The notes: a model not told the origin generated them from the sequence alone. A stretch of 47,931 bases of DNA from Desulfovibrio sp. ZJ369 (GCF_011039085.1 NZ_JAAKEI010000019.1:1-47931), one strand, 5' to 3'; counted from the stretch's first letter, positions 35,063 through 44,547 are shown. A program made the numbers and translations.

Positions 35063-35500
35063 TTGAAGTGGCTGGGCGTGGACTATGGCCTGGCCCGCAC
35101 CGGGCTTGCCGTATCCGATCCGGAAGAGCGGCTGGCTTTTCCCCTGGCGACCCTGCGGCTTGAGGATTACCCGGACCGCAAGGCCTTTCTTGCCGCCCTG
35201 GCCGAGCGCATCCGGCGTGAGGGAGCCGGGGGAGTGGTCATGGGCCTGCCCCTGCCGGCTGACGGCAGGGAAAGCCTGACCACGCGCCAGGTGCGCAATG
35301 TCACTGAACGCCTCAAACGGCGGCTGGATCTGCCTGTTTTTTTCATGCCCGAGTTCCTCAGCTCCGAAGAAGCCTGGGCGGATTTGCGCGACGCGGGCCT
35401 CTCAGCCCGCAAGCGCCGCGCCGTGCTGGATCAACAGGCGGCCGTGCGTATTCTGGCCTCTTTTCTGGCCCTGCCCCCTGAACAGCGGAGACCGGCATGA
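35063..35500 (+). CDS. ruvX: Holliday junction resolvase-like protein RuvX/YqgF
   Basis: The 145-residue protein begins KWLGVDYGLARTG, with the RNase H-fold Asp, and contains GLPLPADGRES, ending with VLDQQAAVRIL, which has the last acidic residue. YqgF-type proteins process 16S rRNA ends or recombination junctions. The best start is a TTG at 35063; no ATG or GTG fits the frame and length. Its stop overlaps mltG as ATGA. Confidence 0.85.
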   Translation: MKWLGVDYGLARTGLAVSDPEERLAFPLATLRLEDYPDRKAFLAALAERIRREGAGGVVMGLPLPADGRESLTTRQVRNVTERLKRRLDLPVFFMPEFLSSEEAWADLRDAGLSARKRRAVLDQQAAVRILASFLALPPEQRRPA

Positions 35501-36549
35501 AAACCATGCTGCGCATTCTGAGCCTTGCGCTGCTGCTGATTCTGGCCGCCTGCGGCTGGCTGTGGCACGAAGCCCATGTTTTTTTGCATACCGCGCCCGA
35601 AACGCCGGGCCGTGAAATGCTTTTCGACGTGCCGCAGGGCGCGCGCTTTGCGCAGGTTGCCGCCGCCCTGGCCCAAAAGGGTCTGGTTACAGACGCGCGC
35701 AAGTTCAGCCTCCTGGCCCGTTACAAGAAATGGGACAATCGTCTGCAAGCCGGGCGTTTTGCCCTGAACAGCGGCTGGCTGCCCGAAAAGGTGCTGGACA
35801 TGCTGGTCAACGGCAGGCCCGTGCTCTTCAGGATCACCGTGCCCGAGGGTCTGAGCTGGTGGCAGACCGCGCGTCTGCTGGAAGAGGCCGGTCTGGTCCG
35901 CTTTGCGGACTTCCGGGACGTGATCACGGACCCCGCTTTTCTGCGTCATTACGGCATCCCCTTTGCCACTGCCGAGGGCTTTCTGATGCCCGACACCTAT
36001 CTGCTGAAAAAGGCCGACGCGCCGGATGACGCCCGCTTCAAGGCTCAGGCCCGGGCCGTGGCAGGGCGCATGGTGGACAATTTCTGGCGCAAGGCCGCCA
36101 AGGTCTGGCCGGGCAACAGCAAGCCCAAAGTCCAGGACCTCAAACAATGGGTCATTCTGGCCTCTGTGGTGGAAAAGGAAACCGCTCTTGACGCGGAGCG
36201 GCCGCGCGTGGCCGGGGTCTACAAAAACCGGCTGGCGCGGAAAATGCCGCTGCAAGCCGATCCCACGGTGATCTACGGCCTGGGGCCGGGCTTTGACGGC
36301 AATTTGCGCCGCAAAGATCTCGACGATCCGGCCAATCTGTATAATACCTACCAGCGGCCGGGCCTGCCTCCGGGCCCCATCAGCTCCTTCGGCACAACGG
36401 CCCTGGCTGCCGCCGTCAATCCCGAGGCCCATGATTTTCTCTATTTTGTGGCGAAAACCGACGGCGGCGAGCATGCCTTTTCCACCAATCTGGCGGATCA
36501 CAACCGGGCGGTGCGCCAATATCTGCGGAACAGGCGCTCCGGGCGTTAG
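35497..36549 (+). CDS. mltG: endolytic murein transglycosylase MltG
   Basis: The 350-residue protein has an N-terminal membrane segment (about 5-23) and the YceG/MltG domain with the catalytic Glu at 226 in ASVVEKET. QADPTVIYGLG and YNTYQRPGLPPGPIS are also typical. It cuts nascent glycan strands in the periplasm. The membrane segment ends LAAC, which looks like a lipobox; most MltG proteins are simple membrane-anchored ones, so this could be chance. It is translationally coupled to ruvX. Confidence 0.9.
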   Translation: MKTMLRILSLALLLILAACGWLWHEAHVFLHTAPETPGREMLFDVPQGARFAQVAAALAQKGLVTDARKFSLLARYKKWDNRLQAGRFALNSGWLPEKVLDMLVNGRPVLFRITVPEGLSWWQTARLLEEAGLVRFADFRDVITDPAFLRHYGIPFATAEGFLMPDTYLLKKADAPDDARFKAQARAVAGRMVDNFWRKAAKVWPGNSKPKVQDLKQWVILASVVEKETALDAERPRVAGVYKNRLARKMPLQADPTVIYGLGPGFDGNLRRKDLDDPANLYNTYQRPGLPPGPISSFGTTALAAAVNPEAHDFLYFVAKTDGGEHAFSTNLADHNRAVRQYLRNRRSGR

Positions 36550-36627
36550 GCGCGAGCCACAGCGACCGGAGGCGGCCCGGCCGTTGAGCCTGCGCCGCAT
36601 GCGTGCTATCCTGCCTGAGGAGGCCCC

Positions 36628-36864
36628 ATGAAGTATTTAATCGTGGAAGACTTTTCCGGCCGGCCCGTGCCCTTTATTTTTCCGCGCCGGGTGGATCACG
36701 GCGACATGCGCGACCAGCTGCCCTACGGCCAGATCATCGCGGGCGGGGTTCTCGAACTGGGGCCCGCGGGCTTTGTCTGCAGCGGCGGCAGCAATGAGCT
36801 GGGCATCAAGGCCCGGCCTGCGGAGGATGCGGCGATCATTGCCGAGGCCCTGCGCTGCCGTTGA
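36628..36864 (+). CDS. small conserved-looking protein of unknown function
   Basis: I do not recognise this 78-residue protein. It starts MKYLIVEDFSGRPVPFIFP, then has HGDMRDQLPYGQIIAGG and FVCSGGSNELGIKARPAED, with a helical end. It is soluble, with a well-formed GAGGAGG ribosome site 5 nt before the ATG. The codon bias matches its neighbours, so it is likely a real gene. It is 60 bp before cbiA and may be cotranscribed with it. Confidence 0.6.
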   Translation: MKYLIVEDFSGRPVPFIFPRRVDHGDMRDQLPYGQIIAGGVLELGPAGFVCSGGSNELGIKARPAEDAAIIAEALRCR

Positions 36865-36923
36865 GCCGCCATCGGTCTTGCCCGGCAGACCCGGAGCAAC
36901 AGCAACACGGAGCAGTTTTTTGC

Positions 36924-38513
36924 ATGGCGGATGCAGTTCCGCGCCGCGTGCCCGGCCTGGTCATCGGGGGGTCCGGCAGCAACTCCGGCAAAACCGTCAC
37001 GACCCTGGCCCTGCTCTGCGCGCTCAGGGCCCGCGGCCTCAACGTGCACGCGGCCAAAACCGGACCGGATTTCATTGACGCGGCCTTTCACGCCGCGCTC
37101 ACCGAAAGGCCGGCCGCCAATCTGGATGCCTGGATGTGCCGCGAGGCCCCGGCGCGCCCGGATGAGGACAGCCTCCCCCGTATGCCGCGCGGCCTGGCCC
37201 GGCTTTTGGCCCGCGCGCAGGGCCGCGGAACATTTGCGGCGCGTCCGGACATGCTGCTGCTGGAAGGGGCCATGGGCCTCTATGACGGGGGCGGCAGGGG
37301 CGCGGGCTGCACGGCGCAACTGGCGGCAATGATCGGGCTGCCCGTGCTGCTGATTCTCAACACGCACGGCCTGGGGCAGTCGGCCGCCGCCCTGGCCGAG
37401 GGTTTTCTGCGCCATTGCCCGGCCTGGGCCGGGTTCTGCGGGCGACCCACGTTTGTGGGAATGCTCTGTACCCATGTGGGCGGGGAGCGGCATGTCGAAA
37501 TTTTGCGCGAGGCTCTTGCCCCTTTGGAGCAAGAGCTCAACGTGCCGCTGCTGGGGCTTTTGCCGCGCGCGGGCGCGCCCCGGCTGGATGCGCGCCATCT
37601 GGGCCTGGTGGAAGCCCGCGAGGCTGTGCCCGGTCTGGACAGGCAGGCCCTGGCCCGCTGGCTGGAGAGCCATTGCCGTCTGGATCAACTGCTCACGCTG
37701 CTGGGCGCGCCCTTGAGCCGCCCGCGCGTGAAGCCCGCGGCAGCCTTGCGCGGGGCGGAATCAGAACCTTCGGCTTCCACGCCGCTTGCGGCAGCCGCGC
37801 AAACCCGTTTTTTCCCGGCCCGGCGCAGACTGCGGTCCGGACGGGCGGCCCGGCCCCTGCTCGGCATGGCCTGGGATGCGGCTTTCAGCTTCTGTTATGC
37901 GGATCTGCCCGCCACCCTTCAGGAACTGGGCGTTGATCTCGCTTTTTTTTCGCCCCTCAAGGACAAAGCGCCGCCGCAGGGCTGCCGGGGCCTTTATTTT
38001 CCCGGCGGCTATCCGGAGCTGCACGCGCAGGATCTGGCCGCCAACGCCCCCATGCGCGAGGCCCTGCGCCGTCTGGCGGCCCAGGGCGTGCCGATCTACG
38101 GCGAATGCGGCGGCTACATTTATCTGATGCATTCCGTGAGCCATGCGGGCCAGACCTCTCCCATGAGCGGCCTCTTGCCCCTGCATTGCGTAATGGGCCA
38201 AACGCGCGCGGCCTTGGGCTACCGCGCGGCCCTGGCGCTGCACGGCTGGCCCGGCCGCGCCGGCCCGCTGTGGGCGCGCGGCCATGAATTTCATTACGGC
38301 CGGACGGCGGAGCAGGATCTGCCGCCCGGCTGCTGCCCGCTCTGGGAGCTCTATGACAGCCGGGGCCTTCTCCTGGGGCGGGAGGGCTGCCGCCTGGGTT
38401 CCGTGGCCGGTTCCTGGCTGCACCTCTACCCGGAAGGCTCGCGCCGTTTCTGGAGAGCCTGGCTGGCCTCCCTGCGCTTCCCCGAAATTCAACCCCAAGG
38501 CCGCCATGTCTGA
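36924..38513 (+). CDS. cbiA: cobyrinate a,c-diamide synthase
   Basis: The 529-residue enzyme amidates the a and c side chains of cobyrinate, using glutamine and ATP. GSGSNSGKTVTT (16-27) is the ATP-binding loop, and GPDFID follows. The C-terminal class I-like glutaminase has GECGGYIYLM with Cys395 as nucleophile, then GHEFHYG with the partner His. A linker of about 60 residues (about 275-320) is Ala/Arg rich. It acts in cobalamin synthesis, together with cbiC, which overlaps its end by 8 bp. CbiA is the anaerobic-pathway name for CobB. Confidence 0.9.
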   Translation: MADAVPRRVPGLVIGGSGSNSGKTVTTLALLCALRARGLNVHAAKTGPDFIDAAFHAALTERPAANLDAWMCREAPARPDEDSLPRMPRGLARLLARAQGRGTFAARPDMLLLEGAMGLYDGGGRGAGCTAQLAAMIGLPVLLILNTHGLGQSAAALAEGFLRHCPAWAGFCGRPTFVGMLCTHVGGERHVEILREALAPLEQELNVPLLGLLPRAGAPRLDARHLGLVEAREAVPGLDRQALARWLESHCRLDQLLTLLGAPLSRPRVKPAAALRGAESEPSASTPLAAAAQTRFFPARRRLRSGRAARPLLGMAWDAAFSFCYADLPATLQELGVDLAFFSPLKDKAPPQGCRGLYFPGGYPELHAQDLAANAPMREALRRLAAQGVPIYGECGGYIYLMHSVSHAGQTSPMSGLLPLHCVMGQTRAALGYRAALALHGWPGRAGPLWARGHEFHYGRTAEQDLPPGCCPLWELYDSRGLLLGREGCRLGSVAGSWLHLYPEGSRRFWRAWLASLRFPEIQPQGRHV

Positions 38514-39153
38514 AATACGCCTGGACCCCGCAAGCACGCCGGATGCCATTGAGGCCCGTTCCTTTGCGATCATCGACGCTGAAATTCCCGAACCGCGCCC
38601 CTTTGCCGGGGAACTCTGGCAGGTGGCCCGGCGTTGCGTGCACACGCTGGGCGATACGGATATTCTTGCGGATTTGCGCTTAAGCCCGCAAGGCCTTGCG
38701 GCAGGTCTCGCGGCCTTGCAGGCCGGCTGCACGGTCTTTACGGATACGCGCATGGCCGCCGCGGGCCTGCCCCTGCGCCGTCTGACGCCCCTGGGCGTCA
38801 GCGTGACGCCGCTGATGGGTCTGCCCGGTCTGGACGAGGCCGCGCGCCACAAAGGGATCACGCGCGCGCGCGCGGCTGTGGAAGCCGTTGCCCACAGGCT
38901 TGCCGGGCAGATTATGGTCATTGGCAACGCGCCCACGGCCCTGCTCTGTCTGCTGGAGCTTCTGGAACAGGGCGCGCCCGCGCCCGCGCTGATCGTGGGC
39001 ATGCCCGTGGGCTTTGTGAATGCGGCGCAATCCAAGGAACTGCTCTTGCGCAGCCCCTGGCCGCACTTCACCCTGCTGGGACGCAAGGGCGGATCGGCCG
39101 TGGCCGCGGCCTGCGTCAACGCGCTGGCGGATCTGGCTCTGGCGCGCCGCTGA
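38506..39153 (+). CDS. cbiC: precorrin-8X/cobalt-precorrin-8 methylmutase
   Basis: The 215-residue enzyme moves the methyl group from C11 to C12 in the corrin ring. The catalytic His is at 46 in RRCVHTLGDTD. GCTVFTDTRMAAAG, then IMVIGNAPTALLCLLEL and GMPVGFVNAAQSKELL are family stretches. It overlaps cbiA by 8 bp, so they are coupled. The 3' end overlaps the convergent membrane-protein gene by 38 bp. Confidence 0.92.
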   Translation: MSEIRLDPASTPDAIEARSFAIIDAEIPEPRPFAGELWQVARRCVHTLGDTDILADLRLSPQGLAAGLAALQAGCTVFTDTRMAAAGLPLRRLTPLGVSVTPLMGLPGLDEAARHKGITRARAAVEAVAHRLAGQIMVIGNAPTALLCLLELLEQGAPAPALIVGMPVGFVNAAQSKELLLRSPWPHFTLLGRKGGSAVAAACVNALADLALARR

Positions 39154-40150
39154 GGGCGCGGGAACCTCCGGCCGCCGCCTTGTGCGATGCGTCTGCCTTT
39201 GGCGCCCTTTCCGGATTCTGCTCTTCTTCTGCCTGCTCTGCTTCAGGATTTGCCTTTTCCTCCGCCGCTGCGTCGTCCTCCGCTGTGCCCTCCACATCCA
39301 GCACAGGCGGCAAGGCGGCCCTGGGCATAATCCGAGCCCCGGCCAGAGCCGCGCGCTGTTCCTCCTGGCGCGGCAGCGGCACGCAGCCCTTGTCCACCAG
39401 CACAATGCCCGTGCGCTCAAGCACTTCGCGGCGGTAGGCGTACTCCTGATCCAGGCGGCGCTGGCGATAAATGAACCAGCGATGCCCCAGATAGCAAACC
39501 GCCAGCAGGGCAGCCGCGCTGCCGGCCAGCCAGGGGATATAGCGCGTCAGCGCGCCGCCCAGGCGGACCAGGGCGGAAAGGGCCCCGTCCACAAAAAAAA
39601 GCCCGGCCCCGATCAGCAAAATGCCCACCAGCACCACCACCGTGGGCGCATTGCGGATAATGGCGTAAAAACGCCGCAGGCGTTCGGGCAGCACGTCCGC
39701 GCCTGCGTCCGTGCTTTCCTCGCTCTGATCCCGATTGAGAGTATGGGAAATCCAGCTTCCGATCAAATGCACAATAAGCAAAAGGCCCACGGGCGCGAGC
39801 ACTGCGGCCGCAGCCCAGCCCAACCAGGGAAAGCGGGCCATGGGCGGCCCGCCGGGCGTCAGGGGCGCGGCGCGCATCAGGCCGTAAAAAAATGCCACGC
39901 CGCCCACGATGAGCTCCACAAAAAACACCGCGATCAACAGATACAGCAGCACGTCCTTGTATTGCCCGGCATACCAGGGCAACGGCCTGCCGCGGCGCTC
40001 GCGCCTTTGCTCCTGATCAGCCGCCTGCGCCGCGCCCGACGACGTGTCGGATCGCGCCGCCTGCGCCTGGCCGGTTTTGCCCTCCGCCTGCGCGGAACGC
40101 TTGCGGCTTTCCGAAGAAGCCGGACGGGAACGCTTGCCGAAAATATTCAT
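39116..40150 (-). CDS. membrane protein of unknown function
   Basis: The 344-residue protein has a charged, disordered N-terminus (residues 1-60, rich in Arg, Ser, Ala and Gln) and four membrane segments, near 67-92, 110-133, 168-190 and 205-222. A cytoplasmic-looking stretch follows, with RQRRLDQEYAYRREVLERTG and GCVPLPRQEEQRAAL. The tail (about 285-344) is low complexity, rich in Ala, Glu and Pro. I do not recognise the family. GAGG lies 7 nt before the ATG. Its last 38 bp overlap the cbiC end, so the true end may be in disordered sequence. Confidence 0.6.
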   Translation of the reverse strand: MNIFGKRSRPASSESRKRSAQAEGKTGQAQAARSDTSSGAAQAADQEQRRERRGRPLPWYAGQYKDVLLYLLIAVFFVELIVGGVAFFYGLMRAAPLTPGGPPMARFPWLGWAAAAVLAPVGLLLIVHLIGSWISHTLNRDQSEESTDAGADVLPERLRRFYAIIRNAPTVVVLVGILLIGAGLFFVDGALSALVRLGGALTRYIPWLAGSAAALLAVCYLGHRWFIYRQRRLDQEYAYRREVLERTGIVLVDKGCVPLPRQEEQRAALAGARIMPRAALPPVLDVEGTAEDDAAAEEKANPEAEQAEEEQNPERAPKADASHKAAAGGSRALSGAPEPDPPAR

Positions 40151-40211
40151 GCCCTACCTCAATGGAATCTGAGCATACGTGCCTGATTCCGATCCCGCAA
40201 GCCCCGCGTTT

Positions 40212-40301
40212 CCGCCGCGTTGCGGCGGCAGGACAACAAACATCGTGCGCAGAGAATGAGCGGCAGGGCGCTTTGAGAACCGGGACGCGCCCCTGCCGCT
40301 C
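40212..40301. other. two hairpins in the divergent spacer before the epimerase gene
   Basis: CCGCCGC GTT GCGGCGG (40212-40228) is a perfect 7-bp stem. GAGCGGCAGGG (40258-40268) pairs exactly with 40291-40301 across a 22-base loop. Neither has a T run, so they are not classic terminators. The spacer 40151-40367 contains no gene that I can see. Confidence 0.4.
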
Positions 40302-40367
40302 CATCCGCCCTTGCTCACAAGCCGCATCTGGCTTACCTTGGGCCTGCATTCAGCGCGGGAGGCGACT

Positions 40368-41387
40368 ATGCATGTTCTGGTGACCGGCGCGGCCGGTTTT
40401 ATCGGCTTTCATCTGGCACGGCGGCTTCTTTCCGACGGGCACAGCGTGGTGGGCATTGACAACTGCAATGACTACTATGATGTCCAATTAAAAAAGGATC
40501 GTCTGGCCCAACTGGAAGTCCTGCCCGCGGCGCGCTCCCGCTTTCGTTTCGAGTTGCTGGATCTGGCCGACAGAGCGGGCATGGAAGCCTTGTTCGCGCG
40601 GGAGAACTTCAGTCATGTGGTCAACCTGGCCGCGCAGGCGGGCGTGCGTTACAGCCTGCAAAACCCGGCTTCCTACATCAGTTCCAATCTGACGGGCTTC
40701 GGCCATCTGCTTGAGGGCTGCCGCCACGGCGGCGTGGCGCATCTGCTCTTTGCCTCCTCCTCTTCCGTCTACGGCCTGAATGCGGCCCGGCCCTATTCCG
40801 AACGGCACAACGTCGATCATCCGGTAAGCCTCTACGCCGCCTCCAAAAAAAGCAACGAGCTCATGGCCCATGCCTACAGCCACTTATACCGCCTGCCCTG
40901 CACCGGGCTACGCTTTTTCACTGTCTACGGCCCGTGGGGACGGCCCGACATGGCCCTGCATTTGTTCACCACGGCCATTTTGCGGGGCGAGCCCATCAAG
41001 GTTTTCAATCAGGGCCGTATGCGCCGGGATTTCACCTATATCGACGATATTGTGGAAGGCATGATACGGCTTTTGCCCCTGGCTGCCGCGCCGGATCCGG
41101 CCTTTGATCCGGCCGCGCCGGATCCGTCCTCCAGTTCCGCGCCCTGGCGCATCTATAATATCGGCAACCATCAGACCGTGGAGCTCAACGAATTTATCGC
41201 CGTGCTGGAAGAAGCCCTGGGCAAAAAGGCCCGCAAGGAACTTCTGCCCATGCAGCCCGGCGACGTCGAAGCCACCTGGGCCGACATCAACGCCCTGACC
41301 CTGGCCACCGGCTTTGCGCCGACGACGCCCCTGCGCGAGGGCATTGCCCGCTTTGCGGCCTGGTACAGAGAGTATTACAACGCATGA
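40368..41387 (+). CDS. NAD-dependent epimerase, UDP-glucuronate 4-epimerase-like
   Basis: The 339-residue short-chain dehydrogenase-type epimerase has TGAAGFIG (6-13) for NAD binding, SSSSVYGLN, and the YxxxK catalytic pair in SLYAASKKSNELMAH. FFTVYGPWGRPDMALH and VFNQGRMRRDFTYIDDIV are typical of the CapI/LspL group, which interconverts UDP-glucuronate and UDP-galacturonate. The product would serve surface polysaccharides, as in region 1, though it lies 30 kb away. A loop of Pro/Asp/Ala repeats (about 243-262) is unusual. It is coupled to the next gene by ATGA overlap. Confidence 0.8.
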   Translation: MHVLVTGAAGFIGFHLARRLLSDGHSVVGIDNCNDYYDVQLKKDRLAQLEVLPAARSRFRFELLDLADRAGMEALFARENFSHVVNLAAQAGVRYSLQNPASYISSNLTGFGHLLEGCRHGGVAHLLFASSSSVYGLNAARPYSERHNVDHPVSLYAASKKSNELMAHAYSHLYRLPCTGLRFFTVYGPWGRPDMALHLFTTAILRGEPIKVFNQGRMRRDFTYIDDIVEGMIRLLPLAAAPDPAFDPAAPDPSSSSAPWRIYNIGNHQTVELNEFIAVLEEALGKKARKELLPMQPGDVEATWADINALTLATGFAPTTPLREGIARFAAWYREYYNA

Positions 41388-43594
41388 GTGATTCCACCCG
41401 ACACAGTGCCTCCGGCGCGCCCCAAAGCGCGGGCGTGACCACCGCCACGCCCCAACGCCCTGAAATCCTTGCTCCGGCCGGTGATGCGCCCTCTTTTCTG
41501 GCGGCCCTTGCCGCGGGCGCGGATGCCGTCTACCTGGGACTGAAGCATTTTTCAGCCCGGATGCAGGCCGAGAATTTCGGTCTCACCGAGCTTTCGCGGC
41601 TCACGGATCTGGCCCATGCCGAAAATGCCCGCGTGTATGTGGCCATGAACACCCTGATCAAGCCCAGCGAAACAGCCGCCGCCTACCGCCTGGCCGCGCG
41701 TCTGGCCCGGCAGGTGCGGCCGGATGGCCTGATCATCCAGGATCCGGGCATGCTGGATCTGGCCCGGCAGGCCGGTTTTGAAGGCGGGCTTTTTCTCTCC
41801 ACCCTGGCGAACCTGACCCATCCGGAAGCGCTGCGTCAGGCGCTTGCCCTGGGAGCCGGCCGGGTGATTCTGCCGCGCGAGCTTTCCATTGACGAAATCC
41901 GGCGCATGGGCGAGGCCTGCCCCCAGGGCCTGGATCTGGAATGTTTTGTCCACGGCGCCTTGTGCTATTGCGTTTCCGGCCGTTGCTACTGGTCAAGTTA
42001 CATGGGCGGCAAAAGCGGCTTGCGCGGCCGTTGCGTGCAGCCCTGCCGCCGGGTGTATCGCCAGGGCGGCGCGGCTGCGCTGGCCCTGGCGCGCCACGCG
42101 GAAAAAGAGGAACGCGACGGCCGCGGGGAGCTTTTGGCCGCGGCGGAGCGCAGCCGCGGGGATCGCGGCAAGGGCGGCGATCGCTTTGCCCGGACAGGCG
42201 AGCCGCGCCGCGCGCCCCGGCCTCCGAGCCGCGGCAGGGAGCACAGCGGACGGTATTTTTCCTGCCTGGATCTTTCCCTGGATGTGCTGGCCAAAACCCT
42301 TTTGGACATCCCCCATCTGGTCTCCTGGAAAATCGAGGGCCGCAAAAAAGGGCCGCATTATGTGTATCATGCGGTCACGGCCTATCGCATGTTGCGGGAT
42401 AATCCCGGCGATTCCAAGGCCCGCAGGACTGCGGAGGAAATTCTGCAAATGGCTCTGGGCCGCCCGCCGAGCCGGGCGCGCTTTCTGCCGCAGAAAAACA
42501 CGCTGCCCCTTGCGCCCGACGGCCAGACCAGCTCAGGCCTGCTGGCCGGCAAAGTGCGGGCCGATCCCGACGGCCGCATCCTGCTCAAGCCCCACTTTGA
42601 GCTTTTGCCCCAGGACCTTTTGCGCGTGGGCGTGGAGGATGAGCGCTGGCACGCCACGCTGCCCGTGACCCGGCGCATCCCCAAAGCCGGAAGCCTGACG
42701 CTGCGTTTGCCCCGGCACAAGACCCCCAGGACGGGCACGCCGGTTTTTCTGATCGACAGGCGCGAGCCGGAACTGATGCTCCTGCTGAAAGACTGGCAGG
42801 CCCGGCTGGACGCCCTGCCTGCGCGGCGGAGCCGGGCTGTGGAGAGTGCTCCGCGTCTGCCCGTGGCCGTCAGGGCGCGGCCAGGGCCCGATATTTTTCT
42901 GCGCTCAAGCCTGCCACAGGGGCGCGAGACGCGCGGCGGCCGCAATCAAATCATGGGGCTTTGGCTCTCCCCGCGCAGCGCCGGGATTTCGCGCACCGTG
43001 ACGCCGCGCATCTCCTGGTGGCTGCCGCCGGTCATCTGGCCGGACGAAGAAGAAAATTTCCAGCGCCTGATCACCCGCCTCTGGCGCGACGGCGCGCGGC
43101 ATTTTGTCTGCAATGCGCCCTGGCAGCGCGGCTTGTTTCCGGCCGACGCCGGAGCCGCGGATCTGCTGGCCGGGCCTTTTTGCAATGCCGCCAATGCCGC
43201 GGCCCTGGGCGTTCTCGCGCGCATGGGCTTTGTGGGGGCTTTTGCCGCCCCGGAACTCAGCCGCGAGGATCTGCTGGCCTTGCCGGGGCAAAGCCCCCTG
43301 CCCCTGGGCCTGGTGCTCGATGGCTTCTGGCCCGTGGGCATCAGCCGTTTCGGCCTGCTGGGCATCAAAACCGACGAGCCCTTTCTGAGCCCCAAGGGCG
43401 AGGCCTTCTGGGCCCGGCAATACGGCGGCAATATCTGGATCTATCCCGGCTGGCCTCTGGATCTCTCGGCCAAACGGCAGGAGCTGACGGCCGCGGGCTA
43501 CGGCTTTTTTGCCCATATGCGGGAAAATCCCCCGGCCGCGCTGCCCGAACTGCGGCGGCAAGGCCTGTTCAACTGGGAAGGCGCGCTGTTGTAG
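41384..43594 (+). CDS. peptidase U32 family protein
   Basis: The 736-residue protein has the U32 barrel: EILAPAGDAPSFLAAL, ADAVYLGLKHFSAR, then the cysteine cluster CYCVSGRCYWSS...RGRCVQPCR (about 194-222), which in this family can hold an iron-sulfur cluster. WKIEGRKKGPHYV follows. U32 proteins such as RlhA and TrhP hydroxylate RNA bases, and others were named collagenases, so the older name says little. A charged insert (about 240-285, rich in Arg, Gly and Glu) interrupts the conserved core. The long C-terminal part (about 500-736) resembles a second U32-linked domain. Confidence 0.8.
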   Translation: MSDSTRHSASGAPQSAGVTTATPQRPEILAPAGDAPSFLAALAAGADAVYLGLKHFSARMQAENFGLTELSRLTDLAHAENARVYVAMNTLIKPSETAAAYRLAARLARQVRPDGLIIQDPGMLDLARQAGFEGGLFLSTLANLTHPEALRQALALGAGRVILPRELSIDEIRRMGEACPQGLDLECFVHGALCYCVSGRCYWSSYMGGKSGLRGRCVQPCRRVYRQGGAAALALARHAEKEERDGRGELLAAAERSRGDRGKGGDRFARTGEPRRAPRPPSRGREHSGRYFSCLDLSLDVLAKTLLDIPHLVSWKIEGRKKGPHYVYHAVTAYRMLRDNPGDSKARRTAEEILQMALGRPPSRARFLPQKNTLPLAPDGQTSSGLLAGKVRADPDGRILLKPHFELLPQDLLRVGVEDERWHATLPVTRRIPKAGSLTLRLPRHKTPRTGTPVFLIDRREPELMLLLKDWQARLDALPARRSRAVESAPRLPVAVRARPGPDIFLRSSLPQGRETRGGRNQIMGLWLSPRSAGISRTVTPRISWWLPPVIWPDEEENFQRLITRLWRDGARHFVCNAPWQRGLFPADAGAADLLAGPFCNAANAAALGVLARMGFVGAFAAPELSREDLLALPGQSPLPLGLVLDGFWPVGISRFGLLGIKTDEPFLSPKGEAFWARQYGGNIWIYPGWPLDLSAKRQELTAAGYGFFAHMRENPPAALPELRRQGLFNWEGALL

Positions 43595-43695
43595 CGTTGC
43601 GGATTTTTCCGTTGCGCATGGTAACAGCAAGCGTGTTGTGGCCTTGCGGCCCTGCGCCCGCCGGATGTGAAACAGGACGTTGCGCGTAAAATCTT

Positions 43696-44547
43696 GTGAT
43701 CAGGCACGTCAGCGAAATCAACGCCGCACGCGCGCGTTTTCCGCGCGGTCTTGCGCAGCCCGTCGGAGCTTTGCGCTTCGGGCTGGATGCCCTGTTGCTG
43801 GCCGCCTTTGCGGCCGGGCAGTGCCAGAGCCGCGTCAAAAACGGCGGCAACGCTCCCGCGCCCGGGCTGTGCGGGGCGGAGCTGGGCTGCGGCTGCGGCG
43901 CGGCTCTGCTGGGCCTGGCCCTGCGCTGCCCGGAGCTGACCGGCCTGGGTCTGGAGCGCGAAGCGGAACTGCTGCGCGCGGCCCGGCAGAATGTCGCGGC
44001 GCTGGGCTGTCAGGAGCGTTTGCGTTTCGCGCGCGTGGATCTTGCGGATCGTGCGGCGCTGCGCCAAAGCGTGGCGGCCGGGGGCTTCAGGGCCGGTTCT
44101 CTGGATCTGGTTCTGGCCAATCCGCCCTATGGCCTGCCGGGCCGGGGCAGGGCTTCGCCCTCATCCCTGCGGGAACGCGCCCTGCGCGGCCCTGCGGCCC
44201 TGACGGATTTCTGCCGTGCCGCGGCCGAGCTCTTGCGCCATCACGGCCGTTTTTTCTGTATTTTCGACGCGCGGCAACTGCCGCGGCTCTGTGCGGAATT
44301 CGACCGGGCGCGTCTGGGCCTGCGCCGGATTCTGCCCGTGCGGGCGCGCAGATCGGATCCGGCCTTGCGGATTCTGGTTGAGGCCCGCAAAAACGCCGCC
44401 CCTGATCTGCGTCTGGAAAGCCCGCTCACCCTGCATGGGTCAAAAGCGCGCCGCGCCACAAAGGCCGGGGCGCAGGCGGCCATCTGGTCCGCGCAGGCCC
44501 TGCGTTTCTGCCCCTGGCTGGCTGCCGGCGCCACAACAGACTCGTGA
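43696..44547 (+). CDS. tRNA1(Val) adenine-37 N6-methyltransferase-like
   Basis: The 283-residue methyltransferase has the SAM loop AELGCGCGAALLGLALR near 62-78 and the N6-adenine motif NPPYGLPG near 145-152. The start PxGALRFGLDALLLAAF is typical of the TrmN6/YfiC group. It lacks a target domain beyond the Rossmann fold. The start is a GTG at 43696. The gene lies 101 bp after U32 and 8 bp before the nuclease-helicase gene, so it belongs to the same operon. The substrate is inferred from the family. Confidence 0.75.
   Translation: MIRHVSEINAARARFPRGLAQPVGALRFGLDALLLAAFAAGQCQSRVKNGGNAPAPGLCGAELGCGCGAALLGLALRCPELTGLGLEREAELLRAARQNVAALGCQERLRFARVDLADRAALRQSVAAGGFRAGSLDLVLANPPYGLPGRGRASPSSLRERALRGPAALTDFCRAAAELLRHHGRFFCIFDARQLPRLCAEFDRARLGLRRILPVRARRSDPALRILVEARKNAAPDLRLESPLTLHGSKARRATKAGAQAAIWSAQALRFCPWLAAGATTDS

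Noticed and set aside
36550..36923. cobalamin riboswitch upstream of cbiA
   Set aside because: I could not find the B12-box type sequence or a long structured leader; most of this stretch is a small coding gene.
40258..40301. intrinsic terminator before the epimerase gene
   Set aside because: The stem is strong but the loop is long and no T run follows on either strand.
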